Part shown: positions 6,384 through 6,467 of the stretch, piece after piece
Numbering within the stretch: the first letter of the stretch is position 1
Layout: every line of letters starts with the position of its first letter
Origin: Candidatus Symbiobacter sp.
GTDB taxonomy: Bacteria > Pseudomonadota > Alphaproteobacteria > Elsterales > Elsteraceae
NCBI GenBank assembly: GCA_030054015.1
Contig: JASGCR010000125.1
Span: forward strand, 1-6,467
Direction of reading: 5' to 3'
Length of the DNA stretch: 6,467 nucleotides
Translations under genes and position numbers: made by a program
Notes under the pieces: generated by a model
Told to the model about the DNA's origin: nothing
The model's input: only the letters and a program-made list of their open reading frames with translations
Database searches by the model: none

Positions 6384-6402
6384 CATGCCTAAGGATAGTC
6401 TG
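6379..6402. repeat. CCTAAGG hairpin, copy B3
   Basis: CAGAC (6379-6383) pairs with GTCTG (6398-6402) around CCTAAGG (6388-6394). It is a direct copy of 51-74, differing at three positions. With hairpin A2 and a linker shorter by about five bases it repeats the left-end order A, linker, B. Confidence 0.75.
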
Positions 6403-6424
6403 AATAAGGAGCAAAAATCTCTGA

Positions 6425-6452
6425 CCCCCCCTTCCTGCTTAGGAAGGGGGGG
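6425..6452. repeat. C7/G7 hairpin, variant copy A3
   Basis: Seven C then TTCCT (6425-6436) pairs perfectly with AGGAA then seven G (6441-6452), a 12-bp stem with a GCTT loop. The C7/G7 base is conserved while the tip differs from A1 and A2. The flank ATAGA (6453-6457) is the reverse complement of TCTAT at positions 1-5, tying it to the copy at the left edge. The last ten bases of the window show nothing further. Confidence 0.8.
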
Positions 6453-6467
6453 ATAGAAAAGCTAGAA

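Overview
The window suggests an alphaproteobacterium, perhaps Rhodospirillales-like. This rests on the style of the MreC, MreD and PBP2 proteins and on a GltX without a complete zinc-knuckle motif. It is an inference from protein features only; there is no rRNA or other marker gene here.

Layout. Positions 1-298 hold no convincing gene. They contain part of a hairpin-rich repeat, a separate imperfect inverted repeat and the leader of the first gene. Two plus-strand genes follow, 30 nt apart and probably co-transcribed: a class-I glutamine-amidotransferase-like peptidase C26 hydrolase (PuuD-like, 299-1105) and glutamyl-tRNA synthetase (gltX, 1136-2539). A 59-nt convergent gap holding an 18-bp tandem repeat separates gltX from a three-gene minus-strand operon, mreC (6220-5336), mreD (5339-4794) and mrdA (4797-2599). 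The operon genes are joined by two ATGA stop/start overlaps. Positions 6221-6467 are again non-coding and hold more of the hairpin-rich repeat found at the left end.

How the genes work together. MreC, MreD and PBP2 are inner-membrane parts of the elongasome (Rod complex), which builds the lateral cell wall under MreB control. The usual partners at either end of this operon are missing: no mreB lies within 247 nt upstream of mreC, and rodA (mrdB) does not follow mrdA, whose 3' end faces gltX instead. GltX supplies Glu-tRNA for translation. The C26 hydrolase probably cleaves a gamma-glutamyl amide, but its substrate cannot be read from the sequence.

The genes are ordinary housekeeping genes and I find no hidden defence system, CRISPR array, tRNA or mobile-element protein. 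The most unusual part is the non-coding DNA at both ends: C7/G7 hairpins alternating with CCTAAGG-centred hairpins. The linkers are inverted between the two ends, while the hairpin tips keep one orientation. The window begins and ends inside this repeat family, which would fit a contig broken at multicopy repeats.
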